DNA from: Verpa conica
Taxonomy: Eukaryota > Ascomycota > Pezizomycetes > Pezizales > Morchellaceae
NCBI GenBank assembly: GCA_033030425.1
Contig: JAUFSD010000002.1
Span: 2,728,001-2,792,000, forward strand
DNA length: 64,000 nt
Reading direction: 5' to 3'
Position 1 is the stretch's first letter; each line of letters starts with the position of its first letter. Position numbers and translations under genes: made by a program. Of this stretch, positions 50,001 through 63,124 are shown one piece after another. The notes under the pieces are model-generated. The model ran no database searches, was not told the origin of the DNA, and saw only the letters and a list, made by a program, of their open reading frames with translations.

Positions 50001-50419
50001 TTTCTTTTTGAGCGATTTCAACCCCCCCTCGATCGCGACGCGCTGCGGTTTTCACTTATTTCTCCCCAATCTTTATTTTATTTTTCTGTCCCGTCCCCCC
50101 ACTTCGGATTCCGTTCGGAGCGTAGTCTCTGTTTTAGCAGCCACGGGAGGGGGACTTGGAAGTACAAGTAATGGTTCAGAGGTGACAGGAACTTGCTCGT
50201 ACGTACTCCACACCCCCCCCAAAAGCTATCTGCTGCTCCTGGCTGCCTGGCTGCCTGCCCTTCCCCGGATTTCCTGACCGGAACATCCTGTGTGCTGCTG
50301 CAAAGAAGTAGAGTAGGGTAGTGTGTGTTTTTTTTTTTTTTTTTTTCCTGTTTCTGTTTCTGGGCATATGCTGGTGCTAAGAAAATCCATCGTGTGCAGG
50401 ATTCGGACCTCTTTCTGTT
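44069..50419. other. Six-kilobase spacer rich in G/C homopolymers
   Basis: No gene is supported. From about 45.3 kb on, runs of 7-14 G or C recur (for example C14 at 46271-46284, G12 at 48406-48417, G10 at 46130-46139 and 48936-48945), mixed with poly-T and poly-A runs. The last part is probably the leader and promoter of the Zn2Cys6 gene; a branch-like GCTAAG and an AG at 50398-50399, 20 nt before the ATG, suggest a 5' UTR intron. Confidence 0.5.
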
Positions 50420-53400
50420 ATGGCTGCAACGAACCCCGACTCAAAAAGGCCCCGTCTGAATTCATGGGGATCGGCCTCCTCCTCCTCGCCGCTCCCCCAT
50501 GAGTTCCAGACACATCCCTCGCACCCGCAGTCACATCCCCAGCACTCTTCGCCTTACACAGCTTCATCGACCGGGCCTGGATTTTGGGGGGAAATGAAAA
50601 CGCCGCCCCACTCCATCCAGCATACACTATCCCACCAAAGATCACACTCAGTTCCCTCACTGCCCCCGGGAGCTGGAGGGAAAAATGTCTCCCATCACCA
50701 CACACAACCTCATCAAGGACAGAGCGCGTTAGGAACACAGGGTGGCCATTCACCTCGCTCTGCGCACGTGCAGAGTGCTACTACTACTGGTGGTGGTGGT
50801 AGTGGTGGTGGTGGTGGTGGTTCACCACTTCAGATGCCATCAAACAACCCTAATCCCGGTTACCAGGGCTACCAACATCAACTTCAAAAACCCCAGGGTG
50901 GGATCGATGGTTCCTCTCCCACACCCACATCATCCGGTCCTGCGCCTCTGATGCGCACAGCTATCGACCAGCAGCAGGTCCAGCAGCTTAGATCTCTCTC
51001 AGTATCCGGCCACTCTTCATCACCGGGGGGGAACCATCCTCAGCAGTATCAACAGGACTCCAACTACTACGTTTCACAAGCTTTGCCACAGGGCGCCGGG
51101 GATGCCCGAGGGTCACTAGGCATTGACTCGATATCACCCGGAAGTACAACTACCCTTGCGCCAGGCCCCAGTCCAATATTGACATCGGGGGGGTTTGTGG
51201 GAGGTCCGGTTGGGTTGATGAACCAACACATGGCTGGTCCTTCGTCAGTGGGAGGTCAGATGAATGGGGGGATGGCAACAAGCCCAGTAACAACGCCTAC
51301 AAGTGCTGGTGGGATGATGGCAAATGGATTACAAGGTATGGGTGTAGTAACTACTTACCCACCGCGACGGAAAGCTATTAGGGCTGCTCAAGTACGTATT
51401 TTAGAATAAAGTCCTGTCCCTTGGTTTTAAATTTTTTTTTTTTTTTTGAGCTGTGTCAAAAGTAAGGGAGTTCAGTTGTGGTTGCAGAAAAAAAAAGTTA
51501 AAAAAAACAAAGTTAAAAAAAGAAACCCAATAGCAACACCCTTCCTACCATTGGATGTTTTGGGGGGTTGTAATTAACCACGATTGTGTTTTTTTTGTAT
51601 AGCTAAATTGACTAGCTTGGGATAAATAAAAGCTAATTATTTGACTATAGGCGTGTGATGCTTGTAGAGCTAGGAAAGCAAAGTGTGATGAAGGACGACC
51701 TAGTTGTGGGTTCTGTAAAGAATCGCAAATTCCTTGCGTTTATAGAGAAGTTCCTCCACCAAAGTAAGTTTCAATTACTGGATAGATATTTTCCGTGCGT
51801 TTTTGTTGGGCTAATTTTTCTTCTTATTTCGTAAAAATAAAGACAGGATAGGACTTTACTTCAAATTTTGGACCGTTTAGGGAGAGTTGAGAATTTGCTT
51901 GACACTCTCAATTCCTCTGGACGGTCATTTGAAGCACCAAGGCCTTCAGATGTATCATCTATAGTAGCCAACACGCAGAAAGATGTTGCTACTGCCACGG
52001 AGAACACGAATACTCCAGGACCGGCAATGCACAACTCGCCCATATATCGTCCTTCTCCAGGGCCCACTGCCCAATCTGCAGGTCCTTCAGCTGGCAGCAA
52101 AGTCTCTGGTCACCAGCAACCAGCAAGCAACACTCCTGCGGAGGTGCTACTCGAGGAGGACGAGCAGCTGACAATACCCTATCAGCATACCACAGCAGCG
52201 CATAAACTGATGTGGTGGCCTAGTATTAGAAAGCTCATCGACGAAGAATTCTTAAGAAATGAGGCATATGTCATGGAAGAAGAGGAAAAGCGAGGACCTC
52301 TGCGTGTTCATGGGAGGGGCGAAGGTATCGACACTGCCGAATCGTGGCTTGAAGATATGGACGAAGGGGATGCCGGATACGTATGGGATAGCGGGATAGG
52401 CGTTGAAGAAGGGTCAGACAATAGCTGGGGAAGTGGCGAAGACACACCCATGGAAGATATGGGCGAGGGAATGGGATATCAACAGACTCGGAGGCAATCG
52501 GGTGGACACTCAGAAGGCAGTGGTATAACAACCGGAGGAGGGCTTAAAATGGATCATCAGACCGTGTTGAGACTCCTCAATAGCTATCTTTCCAACATTC
52601 ATATATTGCATCCTGTGCTGGATAGATCTACCATTACGAAGATGACATTTATGTTTACAGACCGTGTCTCATCACCTACACAAGTAGCTTCTCCCACAAC
52701 ACCATATTCTACAGCATCAGGTCCAGTAGGGCTAGGATTAGGAGTTAATGATGGGGGAGATGGTGGTATGCAATCTCCAGGTCTCAACCGGAGAAATTCC
52801 ACGGCGTCGGTAAAAAGAAAGCGGAGCATATCTACAGGTATAGGATCAATGCAAAGTCAGTTACCATCAATAAGTTCACAAGGTTCAGCCTCTGGACGAG
52901 CCCCTCCCCAACGCATTCCAAAAACGATTCATTCAGCACTGGTTCTTTTGGTCCTGGCTCTGGGGGCGGTTTGTCTGCACCGAAGGCCTGTCCCTGGTCC
53001 ACTTCAGCCACTATCTGGTTCACCGGCGCTTCGCAATAGCACCCCATTTAAAACCTCAACTCCTCCATTCTCTGCATCTACCCCACCTTATCATCATAAT
53101 TACTCGCAAAACTCATCTAGCCGGCAGAAAAGCCGTGAGCTGAGGAATATTGATGTCATTCCCGGGTTGGCCTATTTTGGAAAGGCAATGGAAATAATGG
53201 GAACCTTGATGGGAGGAAACGAGCTTGAAAATGTTCAGGTTTGCCTCTTGGCTGGACTATATTGGGGTCAGCTAGGAAGAGTGTTGGATAGCTGGAAATG
53301 GATTAGTTATGCCTGTATGGGCTGTCAGATCTTGGTCAGAATGTAAGTTGACATGAGTTTCTCTATGCCCCAAAATTCGGGTCAATAATAACAAATGACA

Positions 53401-54587
53401 TGATAGGCGGCTACAAAGTGAAAAAGAGAAGTTACGCAAAGACTTGATTTTGCGTGCTTTCTGGAGCTGTCTTCAGCTAGAAAGGTTTGTTTCTGAGCTC
53501 TCGGGTGCGGCAGTTTGCACTAACAAATGTGCTTTTGCTCCTCAGCGATGTGCTTGCAGAACTTGATCTCCCCCCCAGTGGAATATCAAGGCTCGAAGAT
53601 GCAATGCCTTTACCAAGTTCGATTGCCTTGCCCGCTTACGACTCGCAGACCAAGGAAGATGATCCACTTATGTGGATGTACTATCTGGCACAGATTGCCT
53701 TGAGAAAATTGCTCAATAGGGCACATACAACGCTATACAACAAAGGTTTGCCTTGTCCCACTAAAAATTTGAGGCTGGCTAGCTTTGAATATCAGCTTAT
53801 ATTTTTTTGAATAGATAAAGGCCGATTCGATTCCCCTCGATCTCTAGTGATCGCCAGAGAGCTAGACTATCAGCTTGAGCAGTGGAAGCTACATCTCCCA
53901 GAGCCGCTGCGCTGGGATGAATCCGATGCCCCATCAAGCGATATCAACGCGGCACGGTTACGCGCTAAATATTTCGGTGCGCGATACATAATCCATCGAC
54001 CGTTTGTGTATTCTGCAATACACGGGAACGGGGCTGTCAGCGGCACTACCTTTTCGTCGCTCTCCCCTGCAAGCGACATGTCCCAACAGGGATCGCCGGC
54101 TGCGACCACTCCAAATCATATTTCGAGTATGAGGCGGCCAAGTACTGCAGGCGAAGACTTTACGCCCGTATCATTAGAGGCGAGCTGCAGGAAATGCTTG
54201 GATTCTGCAGTCCAAAGTACCACCTCGTTTCATGCATTCAATCCAGAGGACAACAGACCTATCATAACCAATGTATTCGGAACAGCTCATGCGTAAGTAT
54301 AAGGCTCCATCTCGACCTGCATTTGTAGCATCTTTTTTGTTTGGCTGCTGACACTTTATGACTATAGACAATTTGGTAATCTGCTTGTCCTTCAGGCTGC
54401 GTATCACTCGCCTACACTGAAGAATATGATTGTCCCTCAAGTTCTTAGTGATCTGATTGCGAAAACGACACGTTGGTTACGGACGCTGGCGCCAATTTCC
54501 TCGGCATTACGCAAAGATGCTCAAATTCTAGAGAACGTCGCATCAAAGATGGATTATCAGCTGCAGGGACGGCCCGGCCATTACTAG
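50420..54587 (+). CDS. Zn2Cys6 transcription factor, 1186 residues
   Basis: Seven exons join in phase: 50420-51391, 51651-51763, 51843-53342, 53407-53484, 53546-53745, 53815-54292 and 54368-54587. The first 320 residues are disordered, rich in Ser, Pro, His, Gln and Gly, with a GGT-encoded Gly run. The binuclear zinc cluster starts right after the first intron: CDACRARKAKCDEGRPSCGFC...C has the exact C-x2-C-x6-C-x6-C-x2-C-x6-C pattern (Cys326 to Cys353), preceded by a basic PPRRKAIRAAQ. A linker and short coiled-coil follow (RTLLQILDRLGRVENLLDTL). The middle-homology region (from IPYQHTTAAHKLMWWPSIR) is split by an acidic insert, then helices run to the C-terminus. A nuclear DNA-binding regulator; targets unknown. 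It is tail-to-tail with a GH3 gene, which invites but does not prove a link to sugar metabolism. Confidence 0.92.
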
Positions 54588-55114
54588 ATCGAGTCAGAAA
54601 CGCTGCGGTACCGGCGGTATCTATTCCGGTGTCAGTAATCATCTTAGGTATAAGGTTGTTTGTAGTTCTACCATGATTCATCTTCTTTTTTTCCATCTTG
54701 TTTTATTTCATTTGTTTTGGGGAAAGGTCATCGCGATCGACCACTTTATTTTGGGAGCGTCTTTTTTTTATAACTTTTTGTTATACGAGTTAGGTTCATG
54801 TTGAACATCTTTGTCAAAAGGGGATCCGGCGTTGATGGTTTCATTTAAGCACTGGCATTCGATACCCTGTCTACTGAAATTCATTTTTCCACCAAAGTGC
54901 GCTATCATCAAAAATCATACGTTTAAAAATGTTGACTGGAAAAATCATTCAGAAACCCGAGAATATATTGACCAAAAAAGAAAAAAGAAAAAAGAAAAAA
55001 AAACCCAATCGCAGCCAGTAACCCTCTCCCGAGAAGTGATACATTTAGAAAAGAAAAAGAAAAACCTTAGAAATAATCAACATCAAAAAGCCTCCGTTAA
55101 ATCCCGCAGATATC
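54588..55114. other. Convergent 3' spacer
   Basis: This 527-bp stretch between the transcription factor and the GH3 gene is A/T-rich with poly-A-like runs near 54975 and 55050. It should hold both 3' ends. No gene is seen. Confidence 0.55.
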
Positions 55115-58011
55115 TCAGTTTATCCATTGCATGGCACCCTCTACCCGGAACTTTGCGGAACCCCTAATGTCCTGGGAACTTGCAGCTGCGTGTACCTCAA
55201 ATTCCGCATTTTGATCAACTGTCCATGACCGCATCTTCTCATCCCAGTATCCTAAAGCATACTTGTCGAGGGTATAGCTCGCCGTCTTCGTCTCTCCTGG
55301 TCGCAAGTCAACCTTAGCGAATCCCTTGAGTTCCTTAACAGGTCGGGTAAGTCCAGTCTTTGAGGTTTGGGAGACATAGAATTGGACGGATTCTTTCCCA
55401 GAAACTTTCCCGGTGTTGGTAATGTCAACCGATACCACGAGAGTGTCTCTAAGAACATCACCAGAAAGACGAGTGTTCTTGTACTCAAAGGATGTGTACG
55501 AAAGGCCGAATCCGAAGGGGAATAGAGGTTGGACTTTTGCTTTATCATAATGGCGGTATCCTAGCCAGATACCCTCACCGTATACAACTTTGTCATTCTC
55601 TCCAGGGAAGTTGTGGAAAGTTGGGGTATCTTCAAGTCGGCGAGGGAAAGTCACAGGAAGCTTTCCACAAGGTGAGATGTTACCGACGAGGACATCGTAA
55701 AGAGAGTTTCCTAGCTCCTGGCCTTGGTACCATGCCTGGAGTACTGTGGAGGCTTCATTAATCCAAGGCATTGTGATTGGTGATCCGGATTGGTTGACAA
55801 TGATTGTATTAGGATTAACCTCGAGTATCTTAGAGATCAAATCGTTCTGGGAACCGGGCAAGTCCATTGATTTCATGTCGTAGGCCTCACTCTCCCACTC
55901 GATGTTCTTGCCTCCAACGTACACGACAATGTCGGATTCGCTTGCGAGTTTAATAGCTTCCCCGAACAAGTCCTCTTTAACCTCTTCCATGAAGCCAACC
56001 CTTGAGCCGTCCATCACCTCATCTCTATACAGCTCATCGGTATAATGGACTGGGATTGGGTCAAGCTCACGCGAAACACCCTCGACGGTGATAGTGTATG
56101 TCCTACCACCAACCATGTCGAGCTCGCATCGCTTTTCCGGAGAAGCATAGGCCATAAACATTTCAGACCTTTCCGACTCCTTTGTTCTGTTCCAGATGTT
56201 GATAAGTTCCTTGCCGTCGACCAAAAGACGCCCGGGACCACAGGTACCCATACTGAAGATATGTCGTCCCGATGTCTTGGGGGTCAGTAGCCCAATTGCG
56301 CGGTAGGAATATCGCTTTCCTGGAACAAAGGATTTTGGCAGGTTGTCATAGCATGAGAGTAGTGTGCTCTTTCGGTGCGCTGCATGCACAGGTTGTCCTC
56401 GGTGGAACATGTTGTCGAAGTACTCCATGTGCATCCCATGTTCACCGTTCTTGGGCGAAACGCAGGTCTCAGGGAACAGTGGAATCCATTTGTGGGCAAG
56501 GCAGCCCTTCGCGTACTTGACTTTTAGTTTAGGGTAATTTGGAGAGATGTTCTTGACAAATGACTCCAGGGGTGTTTGGCGGTAGTGGGGGTTTAATGAA
56601 GCGGATCTATATATAATTTAGTTAGAAATCGGGTTGACAAAGTAGTTGCACAAGTACACTGAAGTGCAAAAATACACAAGGTAATATTCTACTAAAAAGA
56701 AAAAGCAATTATGGGAGTGGGGCACTCACCCTCCACCGGCAGCCACCGACTCCTTAGCATTTGGACCGATAAATGCAATTTGCTTTGTCGTTCCTAATGA
56801 AAGGGGTAATATGTTTTTCTCGTTCTTGAGAAGGACAATTCCCTCAGCTGCTGCTCGTCGGAGGAATTTCTGATGTTCCGGTCGGTTGATTGCTTCTTCT
56901 TGCTCTTCGACCCAGTCTGGGTACTTATATTTTCCAGTTTTGTAGATCTAGATTAATTTAGCATGTATATTAGGATTGGGGCGTATGATTAGTGAGAAAT
57001 GAGAAGGGTAATTACCAGTTCTAGAATCCTTCTGACATTAATGTCCATAGTTGACTCCTTCATATATCCCTTGCTAACAGCATCAACCAAGTTCTTTCCC
57101 CTCTTTCGAGCAGGGCCAGGCATTTCGAGATCTAGACCAGCTTCTACGCTGGGAACGATACTGTTCATGCCAAACCAATCACTCATAACCACCCCGTCAA
57201 AGCCCCATTCTTCTCGTAGGATATCGGTTAATAGAGCTTTATTGTTGCTGGCGTATACTCCATTGATCTTTGAATAGCTTGCCATGACACACATTGGTGA
57301 CGAATCGCGGAGTGCAATCTGGAAAGGGACCAGATGTAGCTCTCGGAGGCATCGCTCAGTCATAATCTGGTTGACAACAAATCTTCTTGTTTCTTGGTCG
57401 TTGGCTGCAAAGTGCTTAATTGTCGTCGCAATACCGTGCGATTGTACTGCATTTATGTATGCAGCAGCGAGCTTGCCTCCAAGAAACGGATCGTCTCCGG
57501 AGAAGGATTCAAAATTTCGCCCACCCAGTGGCGAACGATGTAAGCAAACTGGTTCATGCTGTTAGCATAATTCGCACAATGGTTTAAAATGACAAGTTTC
57601 TCGAAGGGGTTTCTTACCAGTAGGAGCAAGTAGGATATCTGCCTTTTTATCTCGGACTTCAGTGGCAAGAAGCTCACCAATACCAGCGACAATATCGACA
57701 TCCCAAGTTGCTGCAAGAGATACTGCGCTTGGTGTCAATGCTGCTGTTGTTCCGTCTACCATTGTACCGCCTCGGGCGCCGACGGGGCCATCTGTGGTCT
57801 ATAAAGAATCTTAGCACGACTCGACTAAAGATAAAATCGCTATTAACTTCGATTCTGTGATAAAACTAACCTTCAACTGTGGAATTCCCAAGCGAGGTAC
57901 AGGATATGTTCTCCATAGATCCACTCCAGAAAGTAACAAAGCCTTTTCATCAATAGTAAGTCCCTTGAGCTTCTCATCCACCCAACTCTTCATATCTATT
58001 GGGAGATGCAT
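55115..58011 (-). CDS. GH3 beta-glucosidase with PA14 domain, intracellular
   Basis: Hydrolyses terminal beta-D-glucosyl residues from cello- or other oligosaccharides. Five exons join in phase: 58011-57871, 57798-57618, 57548-57016, 56947-56730 and 56606-55115, giving 854 residues, normal for the fungal PA14-containing GH3 group. There is no signal peptide. The barrel holds [35 protein letters not shown] and the nucleophile Asp231 in GVVMSDWFG. The alpha/beta sandwich begins at [18 protein letters not shown]14-like insert (from MEYFDNMF, about residue 415) interrupts that domain, and a fibronectin III-like domain ([14 protein letters not shown] to the end) closes the protein. All key residues are intact. 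It is convergent with the Zn2Cys6 factor. Confidence 0.95.
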
Positions 58012-59349
58012 TTTTTTTTTGAAGGGGGCTTTTTTAGGCTAGTAATATTCGAATTGCTGGTATTGATCAAGGTCTAAGCAGAAATTGCTAGGTATCCTGA
58101 GAGCTGCTTGTTTGAATTGATGGGGACTCATGGTCAAGATATATGTACCCCGTCGGGCTCAAGGCAATACGGAATTAAGTGGCCAGGAGTCCACTGCCCA
58201 GGAATTCACTGCCTACTATTTTTTCTACAAGGGTTAGCATAGGTCTTCTTGTCTATAGAAGCTCTGAGGTCCCCGGGGTTATGGTGTCTGTCGCGTCTAC
58301 GGATAAACTTCCGGTGGCTAGGCAAATGGTGGGGTTTTAGATCTGGACGCAACCAATAATCCCTGGAGATACATTAATACGTGGGGGGTATCTTGTAGCC
58401 AGAAGGCGATGGAGGTAGAGCCAATCCGTGTAATGATCACGTTCTACGTTTAATAGGTATCCATATTATAAACACTGTCGGTTTTGTTAGCCCCTCCCCT
58501 CCGGGACTTAGAAGTGGCGGGGCCGTGCAGGAAAGCTTTGAATGTTCGCGAAGGCCCAAATCCTCGGGACAGCTGCGAATTTTTCCCTTGAGATGGGATA
58601 GGCCTCCATGCCTTGGGTATTGGCTGAATTTTAGAAAGGGAAGCATGGTACGCAAAGAGCCATTTGGATCACTCCCGAGTATGCATGTTGGAAAGACCTG
58701 GTCACTTGTAAAATTGCCACAGATGTATTTGTATTCAACTGGGCGGTCCAGTTACAGACATTTGGAGACAACAGGACTAGTTTTCTCTCATTCGGCCGAT
58801 GGAAACCTCGAGGCCAATTATTATTGACATAAAGTCGTGACAACGGATAGGTATCCTATGTGCCGTGTTTGCGGCGATACTGCAGACCCCACATTCCGTA
58901 GTTTCTAGAGTAGAGTAGAGCCGTTTTCGATGCATCCGAACCGTTTCAATCAGCATGATTTTAAACACGGTTTTAATTCTGCGAAGAGTAGTCCTAAGCA
59001 TCAATTACTCCGCTTATGCTCGGCTACAAAAGCTAAGAAGGCCCTTGCTATTGGGTAGCTGTTCTAGATGCCCTGGTAGTATATCAATACGCATCATAGC
59101 TCCCGGGTGCGCATAGAGGTCGGTTCTTTCCGAAAGCCTACGATACTATAAATACAGAGAAATATATTTATCAAGCTGTAGAATTGCCGCTCAGGACAGA
59201 ATATGATAGGCAACGCGTATGTAGACTTTGCTTCCGATTTTTCGTGAACTGTCAAACAGAGTATGCAGATTACTATTTGGAGCCAATGCGTAGGGACCAC
59301 AGCGCATCGCATATGGATCTCAATGACTGTTGATGATTTTGGAAATGAT

Positions 59350-59360
59350 AACCCTAACCC
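59350..59360 (+). other. Telo-box-like motif
   Basis: AACCCTAACCC, two telomere-type hexamers, with no recognised gene nearby. Confidence 0.35.
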
Positions 59361-60406
59361 AGAAATGCGATATCGTATTATGGGGACAGCTTTTGTCTAG
59401 AGTGAGGGGAATATAGGAGCTTATTAGCGCGTAGAAGGCAAACTCCTGAATGTAGAGAAGCTCTTGAAGTCTTTATTCTCGAGTAGGGAGTGTTTCCGAC
59501 CTTGGAATGCGAAGGGCTTGTCACCTGTGGAGGGCCTGCATGGTGCTGGAACCAAGGTCCGATATTCCCATGTACAATCCCAGTATCCACACGTCAGCTG
59601 ATATGTATTTGGAGCCGTCAAAGTATCCCGTGCTGTGCTTTTTTGTCTTAAGCGGATTTCACTGATATGCCTGTCGGTCTGGGCTGTAAAAGAGAGTCAT
59701 CCGCTAGGTTTCTGTTCATGCATAGAATGAGCTAAGGTTTCCTTCATGTTTTGGGGCCTAAATCTGATGCTGGACGGCTCTAGGGTGTCCATTGTATGGG
59801 AAGATCACATTGCTGAATTTAGGATAAAAGGGTGCCTCTACAATCCCCGTCCTCGATCATCGAACTAATATCGGTGCCGGTAATATTAACCCGCAGTTGT
59901 GTACCCGGATTGCAATTCTTGGTTTCGGATCCGCTATGGTTTTTGGGCCACCTCGTCATAACAGGGTATCGAAATTGAACAATCAGCTTTTGAGTTTCCT
60001 AAAAGCATACCTCTTCACATAGTCCATAGGTCGTTGGTTGGTACGATAGGGTTCGAGTTGCCTGCTGAGGCTCTAAGGTTGATCTGCTATCTGCAAGTTG
60101 GCTTTATGGGGCTCCTATAGGAGTGTGGTTTCCAAGAAAGAATTTTAGTATAAAGAACGAGATAAATGGTCATGACTGATTATCTATATCTCTAGGACTG
60201 GTATCTACAGTACGTATGCATTGAGTTACTATGTCCTCGTTTTCCAATCGAAGGTGGACCCTAGCCCTAAAGCGTAATCTGTAAACCCCTACCTATAGCT
60301 TACTGTGGTATAGGAGCTCCCTAGAGGAGTTGGGAAAAACCCAATAAGACACTGCCAAGGTCTACATTATAATAATGGGATGGCCAAAAGGCCCTCCCCC
60401 CTTTTC

Positions 60407-60418
60407 TTAGGGTTAGGG
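60407..60418 (-). other. Telo-box-like motif
   Basis: TTAGGGTTAGGG on the plus strand, two exact telomere-type hexamers, with no recognised gene nearby. Confidence 0.35.
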
Positions 60419-63032
60419 TAAACCTAATTAGAGTGCTTGTCAAGTGCTGGTGGTTTCATTCACTACATGCACTCAGTGCTTATTACAGAAATGGTATACG
60501 TACTCATACACTATGAAAGGAGAAAATATTCAGATGAAAAAAAAGAAAGAAGAAAGATCACGCTAATCGTGATTCTTCCCTCATCTTATGCGCGCTGATA
60601 AATGCACATATACATGTACCTATTGTTGTATGATAGGACTAAAATTCGTCTCAGAGTATGCGCTCCAACTAGAGTCTAGGGGGTCTACACAGCGCATAAA
60701 GTTTTCTGGTCTACGTATCAGTAGACTACCGGCATCTTAGTATCTGTAGACCATTACTAGCGGAATGTTCCGCCCATCGTGCCTCCTAAGGTACATCAGT
60801 TATAGGTGAAACTGAGTAATAATCGGCTTTGATCTATACATGATCATAGCAGCTAAGATCATTTCATACCAAATTTAACCATTGAAGTGAAACCCTGGAG
60901 TGCTTTCAGCGAACCTGAACGCTCGCCGCGGTCCGCATCAATAAGAAATGGGCACATAGCAGTGATAACAATCTAGCATACGGCAAGTGGAAAAGGCACG
61001 CTAGGGGCCATGAGAGTGGCGTTCATGCTTTAAGCAGTTGGGATGAATACCAGAGATGCAAAGAAGTTCATGATAAACCTGAGTATTATTGTGCCTAGAG
61101 CGCGGGCCATGCTAGTGTTGGGATTGGGTTATGTATGTTTGACGTTCCTATGGGCGGAGAAATTTTCTATGGGGTCGTCCTTCATGCATGTTGTTGATGC
61201 ACTCATTGCCTGTTTTGCATATCAAAAGCAATGCCCGGGATCTCATCGCGCACCGGGGAAAAAAATTTCAACGGAACCAAGCCTTGTTACAAAATTTCAA
61301 CAAGCATAAGCACTCGCACCATATTCAAAGCACCAGGAATATAAGTTTGAAGATCGGGCGTTGATCTGATTATGAAAGAATTATTTTCTGGTTTGTAGAG
61401 TATGAAAGAACCCCCACGGCCACCTCACGGTAGTTCTGGCACGTGCCGGCAGTGTACACGACGTTTAGAGTAGAAAAAAGCAACCACTAAGCCAACTTTT
61501 GATGTAGAAAAACAAAAAAATTATAGCCCCTTGGGCGTGACTGGCCAATGCAGGGGGGGAGTATCGGCAACGGATTTCGGACCTTTACTTTGAGATCATT
61601 GGCTTATGAATATGATCTTGGCCACAACGACGTGTTGCCAATTACACTTAGCTTCAGGGGAAATCGAATGTTCACAGAATTAAGTATACTTCGTATATAC
61701 AAAACAGAATCAAGAGGGCTTTCACTGAGTGTCAGATAGCTATTAAAGGCTGGAATCGAAGTGAATCTTGGGGTAAAAATCTGAAAGCGCTATTAAGACC
61801 TACGAATCTTCAGGTTGTTCATCAAAACTGCAGCGACCCTAGCATGTCTTTCATAAGAAGTGTTGGGGAAGGCCTAGTAGTGAGATTCCGTCATACATAA
61901 TTGATTTTAACAGAGCTTTAGATAAGATATCCTCTGGTGCCAATCAAGCTGGCTATAGCAGGGGGAGCTGGCCTTGCAAAAGAAAAAAAAAATTGCAAAC
62001 GTTTAGTTACAGGTCGTAATCTTGATCTTTGACAGTGTTGAGTTTCTGTGATAACCAGCTACGTAGCTAAATCGTGTTTCCGACCCGCCGAGTATACTCG
62101 ATCTAGATGTCATAAAAACTATTCTCTCGATAGAACAAGGAAAACAGATTTGTGCGTAAAATGTAACTCGCGAGTGATCTCTCGTGACAACAGACCCGCT
62201 TGTATCTCGACCAGGCCTGAAACATCAGCTGAGATGAAGATTTTCTATGCAATCCATTAAAAATCCTTGTTGAAATCTATTAGATCTCGCATAACTTACT
62301 GGTTGCTTGCACACCTGTTAATAGGATCAATTAAAAGAAGGAACGAGCCAATATCTTCTAAGGCCCAATTATATGACCTTTTAACCGATTAATAACTAAC
62401 TATAGCATTCGGCGATGCTATTGCACCAAACACCCGGTACCACTAGGACAAAGTGTTCAAAGTGTACTTCTTGTCTACTTACCTGTCATATCCATATCAT
62501 AGTGATACTATTATGTACTTTACCAGCGGTGGAACTTGGGTTTTAAGGGTGATACCGGTAATTTGTGTGATTGGTCAATTTCTGTACTTGGCGTTTTTTT
62601 TTTTTTTCGTTTGTGCCTTATTTTAACTGGGAGAATTTGTGTCCATGCTTAATTTGTAGCTTAGTTATCATATTCTAGAGCCTCTAATTAAGAGGCATAC
62701 CCCCTTGCGTAACTAATAAAGCTCTGAAACCTCACAGACCCCATTTGTAGTGTTGTCAACCACAGTGGTCACGATGCTCACGCACCTGCTAGCGGGGCCG
62801 GGGGGATTGTTATTTTGTCACGCCACTACCTTTATACGTCACACACTAAAAAATACTCCCCCACTTCAAGCAGCAGCCCCTAGAGCCCTTCACCCAATAA
62901 GGGCCAACTTTGCGACCATAAAGGCCAGGCTATCGCTGGGGGCCAAAACAATCTATCTAGGATTCTACCAGCGCCGGGTCTAGAGCTGATGCTCGGGGAA
63001 AAAAATTCTACACGAACCTGTTATACACTCGT

Positions 63033-63124
63033 GGCAGGCAATAAGTACTCTACACAGAAAAGTCTCTAGATCCAATAGATATTCCTTATCGGAGGCCTGC
63101 ATTTTTAGGTACTTATTGCCTGCC
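63033..63124. repeat. Short inverted-repeat element (16-bp arms, 92 bp)
   Basis: GGCAGGCAATAAGTAC at 63033-63048 is matched exactly by its reverse complement at 63109-63124, leaving a 60-bp interior. It could be a tiny MITE, a solo pair of transposon ends or a cruciform. No target-site duplication is visible. Confidence 0.5.
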
